This document shows, in pieces, positions 12,493 through 15,508 of a DNA stretch of 15,508 nucleotides. This stretch comes from Bacteroidales bacterium. Its GTDB lineage: Bacteria > Bacteroidota > Bacteroidia > Bacteroidales > UBA10428. Below the pieces are notes generated by a model. It made no database searches and was not told the DNA's origin. It worked only from the letters and a program-made list of their open reading frames with translations. Each line of letters starts with the position of its first letter. The first letter of the stretch is position 1. The position numbers and the translations under genes were made by a program. Location of the stretch: NCBI GenBank assembly GCA_016938095.1, contig JAFGVG010000152.1:1-15508 (forward strand), written 5' to 3'.

Positions 12493-14739
12493 ATGTTTAA
12501 GACGTTTGAAAAAACAATTACCCTTGATGACGGCAGGACCATTACCATCGAAACCGGAAAACTGGCCAAACAGGCCGACGGATCGGTAGTGGTACGGATG
12601 GGCAACACCATGTTGCTTGCATCTGTTGTATCGGCCAAAGAGGGAGCTCCCGACAGTGATTTTATGCCCCTTCAGGTAGAGTATAAAGAGAAGTTTGCAG
12701 CAATTGGCCGTTTCCCCGGAGGCTTTCTGAAAAGAGAGTCCCGCCCTAGCGATTATGAAATACTGATTTCGAGATTAATCGATCGCGCGCTACGGCCGCT
12801 TTTCCCCGATGATTATCATGCCGAGACTTTTGTCAATGTAATGCTGATTTCTGCTGATCAGGACACTATGCCCGATGCACTGGCCGGCCTGGCCGCCTCT
12901 TCGGCCCTGATGGTTTCGGATGTGCCCTTTAAAGGTCCCATTTCTGAAGTCAGGGTTGCCCGTATCGACGGAAAGTTAATGATCAATCCTACCTTTGGAC
13001 AGATAGCATCAGCTGATATCGACATTATGGTAGCCGCCACACTCGATAACATTGTTATGGTTGAGGGTGAAATGAGTGAAGTATCGGAAGACGATATGCT
13101 CGAAGCGCTCAAGTTTGCGCATGAAGCCATTAAGGTACAATGCAAGGCGCAGCTTGAACTTATGGAAGCAGCAGGTAAAAGCCAGAAGCGTGTTTACTCG
13201 CATGAGGTTCATGACGAGGAACTGCGTAAACGGATATGGGACGAAGGTTACGATAAATATTATCAGATAGCCAAAACAACACCTGCCAAGCACGAGCGTC
13301 ATGATGCACTGGAAAAGGTTAAAGCCGACTTTATTGCCTCGATCCCGGAAGGAAGTGAAATAAACGAAGCATTGATCAACAGGTATTTTCACGATGTTGA
13401 AAAAGATGCGGTTCGCAACCTTATTTTAAATGAAGGTCTCAGGGTAGACGGTCGTAAAACCAACGAAATAAGGCCTATTTGGTGTGATGTGGATTATCTT
13501 CCGGCAGCACACGGATCGGCCGTTTTCACCAGGGGTGAAACCCAGTCGCTTACCTCGGTAACCCTGGGAACCAAGCTCGATGAAAAAGCAATTGATGAGG
13601 TGTTGATCAAGGGTACGGAAAAATTTGTGCTCCATTACAATTTTCCGCCTTTCTCCACCGGCGAAGCCCGTCCGTCAAGGGGTATCAGCAGACGCGAGGT
13701 AGGTCACGGCAACCTGGCCCATCGCGCGCTGAAGCGTATGATGCCTGCTGACAATGTTTATGCTATCCGTGTGGTATCCGATATTCTTGAATCAAACGGT
13801 TCGTCATCGATGGCTACAGTTTGTGCAGGAACTATGGCCCTTATGGATGCCGGTGTAAAAATACTCAGGCCTGTATCGGGCATTGCCATGGGATTGATTA
13901 CCGATACAAAAACCGGTAAGTATGCCATTCTTTCGGATATTCTGGGCGATGAAGATCACCTGGGTGATATGGATTTCAAGGTAGCCGGAACCCGTAACGG
14001 AATTACCGCAACCCAAATGGATATTAAGGTGGACGGGCTCACATTTGAGGTGCTTAAGAAAGCTTTGGCACAGGCAAACGAGGGCCGGATGCACATTCTC
14101 AATAAACTGGTAGAAGCTATTCCCGAGCCCAGGGCTGATTATAAGCCCCAGGTTCCACGTATGGTTCATATGACCATACCTAAAGAATTCATCGGTGCTA
14201 TCATTGGACCAGGTGGGAAAATAATACAGGATATTCAGGCCAAAACCGGCGCTGTTATCAATATTGAGGAGGTCGACGGAAAGGGTGAAATATATGTTTC
14301 ATCGGCTGACAAGGCTTCCATTGAGGCTGCCATGACACGTATCAATGCCATTGTGGAACAACCCGAAGTTGGTAAGATCTACAAAGGTGTGGTTAAAGGC
14401 ATTCAAACCTTTGGTGCCTTTGTGGAAATCCTTCCCGGTAAACAGGGTTTACTGCATATTTCAGAAATCGACTGGAACAGGGTAGAACAGGTGGAAGATG
14501 TATTGAAGGAGGGTGATGAAGTAGAGGTTAAACTACTTGAGATCGACACCAAGAACGGAAAGTTAAGTCTTTCAAGAAAGGTGTTGCTGCCTGTGCCCGA
14601 AGGATTTGTGCCTCCTGCACCCCGGCCACCCAGGGAACCCAGGGAACCCAGGGGCGATTCGAGGGGCCGGAGAGACCAACGCGACGGTCGCGATCGTCGT
14701 GAGCACCGTGGTGGCGGATATCACGATCGCAAGGATTGA
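12493..14739 (+). CDS. pnp: Polyribonucleotide nucleotidyltransferase (PNPase)
   Basis: PNPase is the phosphate-dependent 3'-5' exoribonuclease of mRNA decay; it works as a ring-shaped trimer. At 748 residues it has all the family parts: first RNase PH-like domain (about 10-220) with GRFPGGF (72-78), a helical linker (about 235-310), the catalytic second RNase PH domain (about 315-545), a KH domain (about 553-615) with the IGPGGK loop (571-576), and an S1 domain (about 625-697). Catalytic residues are visible as the Ser437-Ser439 run, Asp488, Asp494 and Lys496. After the S1 domain comes a tail of about 50 residues rich in Arg, Gly, Asp and Pro (700-748), not present in this form in E. coli. 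No promoter was seen between rpsO and pnp, so read-through is probable. Confidence 0.98.
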   Translation: MFKTFEKTITLDDGRTITIETGKLAKQADGSVVVRMGNTMLLASVVSAKEGAPDSDFMPLQVEYKEKFAAIGRFPGGFLKRESRPSDYEILISRLIDRALRPLFPDDYHAETFVNVMLISADQDTMPDALAGLAASSALMVSDVPFKGPISEVRVARIDGKLMINPTFGQIASADIDIMVAATLDNIVMVEGEMSEVSEDDMLEALKFAHEAIKVQCKAQLELMEAAGKSQKRVYSHEVHDEELRKRIWDEGYDKYYQIAKTTPAKHERHDALEKVKADFIASIPEGSEINEALINRYFHDVEKDAVRNLILNEGLRVDGRKTNEIRPIWCDVDYLPAAHGSAVFTRGETQSLTSVTLGTKLDEKAIDEVLIKGTEKFVLHYNFPPFSTGEARPSRGISRREVGHGNLAHRALKRMMPADNVYAIRVVSDILESNGSSSMATVCAGTMALMDAGVKILRPVSGIAMGLITDTKTGKYAILSDILGDEDHLGDMDFKVAGTRNGITATQMDIKVDGLTFEVLKKALAQANEGRMHILNKLVEAIPEPRADYKPQVPRMVHMTIPKEFIGAIIGPGGKIIQDIQAKTGAVINIEEVDGKGEIYVSSADKASIEAAMTRINAIVEQPEVGKIYKGVVKGIQTFGAFVEILPGKQGLLHISEIDWNRVEQVEDVLKEGDEVEVKLLEIDTKNGKLSLSRKVLLPVPEGFVPPAPRPPREPREPRGDSRGRRDQRDGRDRREHRGGGYHDRKD

Positions 14740-14762
14740 TGCTGATATTGATAAGTTATAAT

Positions 14763-14796
14763 AAGGCTGCGGAGGAATATTTTCTGCAGCCTTTTT
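14763..14796 (+). terminator. Intrinsic terminator of pnp
   Basis: AAGGCTGC (14763-14770) pairs with GCAGCCTT (14786-14793), and inner bases can extend the stem. The stem is followed by TTT (to 14796). It lies 24 bases after the pnp stop codon. Confidence 0.85.
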
Positions 14797-15082
14797 CATT
14801 TTGAGAACGGGGATCATACTACATGATTGCCGAAATGCCTTTTCTGTAAGGGGTTATGATTAAAACCAGCCTTTGGCAAGGTTTTTGATTACCTGCCTGT
14901 CGTGTAACCACGGTTTGATAATACTGTTGATAATGACATGTATATATTTTTTTACTACCTTTGCTTAAAATTTATGAAAACCCGAGGCACAAAACCTTTC
15001 TTTATCCATAAAACATTTGTAAGTTTGTTAACACCATATCTTTACATAGCTTTTTTATTTTATAACAAATAATTATTGTAAT
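14797..15082. other. Gene-free region before the lipoprotein gene
   Basis: No reading frame of note and no RNA gene was recognised. It contains the promoter element at 14956-14963 and a long AT-rich leader of about 110 bases before the ATG at 15083. Confidence 0.4.
14956..14963 (+). promoter_or_regulatory. -7 promoter element of the lipoprotein gene
   Basis: TACCTTTG fits TAnnTTTG. A TGTTG at 14925-14929 could be a weak -33 element, 26 bases upstream. The predicted leader before the ATG at 15083 is long, over 100 bases. Confidence 0.5.
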
Positions 15083-15508
15083 ATGAAGAAAATTAGACTG
15101 AACTACCTAATCATTGCCGTTGTTGCTGCTTTTATAATAAGCAGTTGCGCCAGCCTTACCAAAATGAGGGAGGAATCCCCTACAGTGGGCTACGAAGTAA
15201 AACCCAATCCTCTTGTTGCTAAAGGCGGTGAGGTAGCGCTTAACGGTGAAGTGAAATTCCCTGAGAAGTATTTCAACAAAAAGGCCGTTGTGGTTGCCAC
15301 TCCTGTGCTGAAATACGAAGGCGGACAAGTTGAGTATCCTTCCACTACCTTGCAGGGAGAGAAAGTTGAAGCCAACAATAAGGTGATTCCTTATACCGGC
15401 GGTAACTATTCCTACTCAGGTACCCTTCCCTATAAACCTGAAATGGCAAAATCTGAGCTCTTTATCAACTATTCGGCACGTATAAAAGAAGGTGATCCGG
15501 TTGAATAC
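15083..15508 (+). CDS. Lipoprotein of unknown function, 3' end outside the window
   Basis: The frame is open from ATG 15083 to the window end (142 codons) and continues beyond. It starts MKKIRLNYLIIAVVAAFIIS with a hydrophobic signal segment and a lipobox ISSC, giving Cys22 as the lipidated residue, so the protein should be anchored to a membrane facing the periplasm or the outside. The mature part repeats beta-strand-like patterns, for example GGEVALNGEVKFPEKYF and KKAVVVATPVLKYEGGQ, and looks like an immunoglobulin-like or other beta domain. It resembles large conserved lipoproteins of Bacteroidota whose later parts may carry TPR or OmpA-type domains, but that part is not in view. No function is assigned. 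Confidence 0.8.
   Translation, partial: MKKIRLNYLIIAVVAAFIISSCASLTKMREESPTVGYEVKPNPLVAKGGEVALNGEVKFPEKYFNKKAVVVATPVLKYEGGQVEYPSTTLQGEKVEANNKVIPYTGGNYSYSGTLPYKPEMAKSELFINYSARIKEGDPVEY

Overview
The window looks like chromosomal DNA of a Bacteroidota bacterium, most likely of the order Bacteroidales. Evidence for this is the repeated promoter element TAnnTTTG before genes, the general lack of Shine-Dalgarno sites, Bacteroidota-type protein variants (a 388-residue PurM-like enzyme, a DUF2851 protein, Rnk/GreA-like proteins) and the order purM-like, prfA, pyrF. Almost all genes are on the + strand; the one clear exception is a tRNA-Phe gene. Most of the content is housekeeping, and I see no phage, insertion sequence, CRISPR array or defence island.

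Layout. 1-348: a terminator of an upstream gene and a large imperfect inverted repeat. 349-1125: exonuclease III. 1319-2346: two Rnk/GreA-C-like proteins separated by a strong terminator and a palindromic intergenic repeat. 2414-2518: a bidirectional terminator and tRNA-Phe on the - strand. 2638-5465: M16 peptidase, SAM-dependent O-methyltransferase and a MerR-type regulator with a cobalamin-binding domain, probably one transcription unit. 5466-5794: a gene-free AT-rich regulatory region. 5795-6301: an ECF sigma factor followed by a terminator. 6420-9544: purM-like, prfA and pyrF, closely spaced. 9633-10907: a DUF2851 protein. 11020-12051: an SPFH/band-7 membrane protein with a small Arc-like DNA-binding protein. 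12138-14739: rpsO and pnp, separated by two terminator-like hairpins. 14740-15508: a terminator, a promoter and the start of a lipoprotein gene that runs off the window.

The most interesting part is 4575-6301. The regulator keeps the W-x9-EH and ExHxxG signatures of CarH/LitR, the B12-dependent light-sensing repressors, and sits next to an ECF sigma gene. The region between them has three copies of TTWAACA spaced exactly 11 bp apart, a palindrome built from the same motif, and a further copy inside the spacer of the best sigma-gene promoter. This resembles the known CarH operator design of 11-bp direct repeats. No carotenoid or photolyase genes are in view, and the His that serves as second cobalt ligand after photolysis in Thermus CarH is Gln here. 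What the pair senses and controls is therefore open.

A second plausible local circuit is the SPFH/Arc operon, where a perfect palindrome starts inside the predicted promoter and could be the autoregulatory operator of the Arc-like protein. All functional statements are inferred from sequence motifs read by eye; no database search was run.
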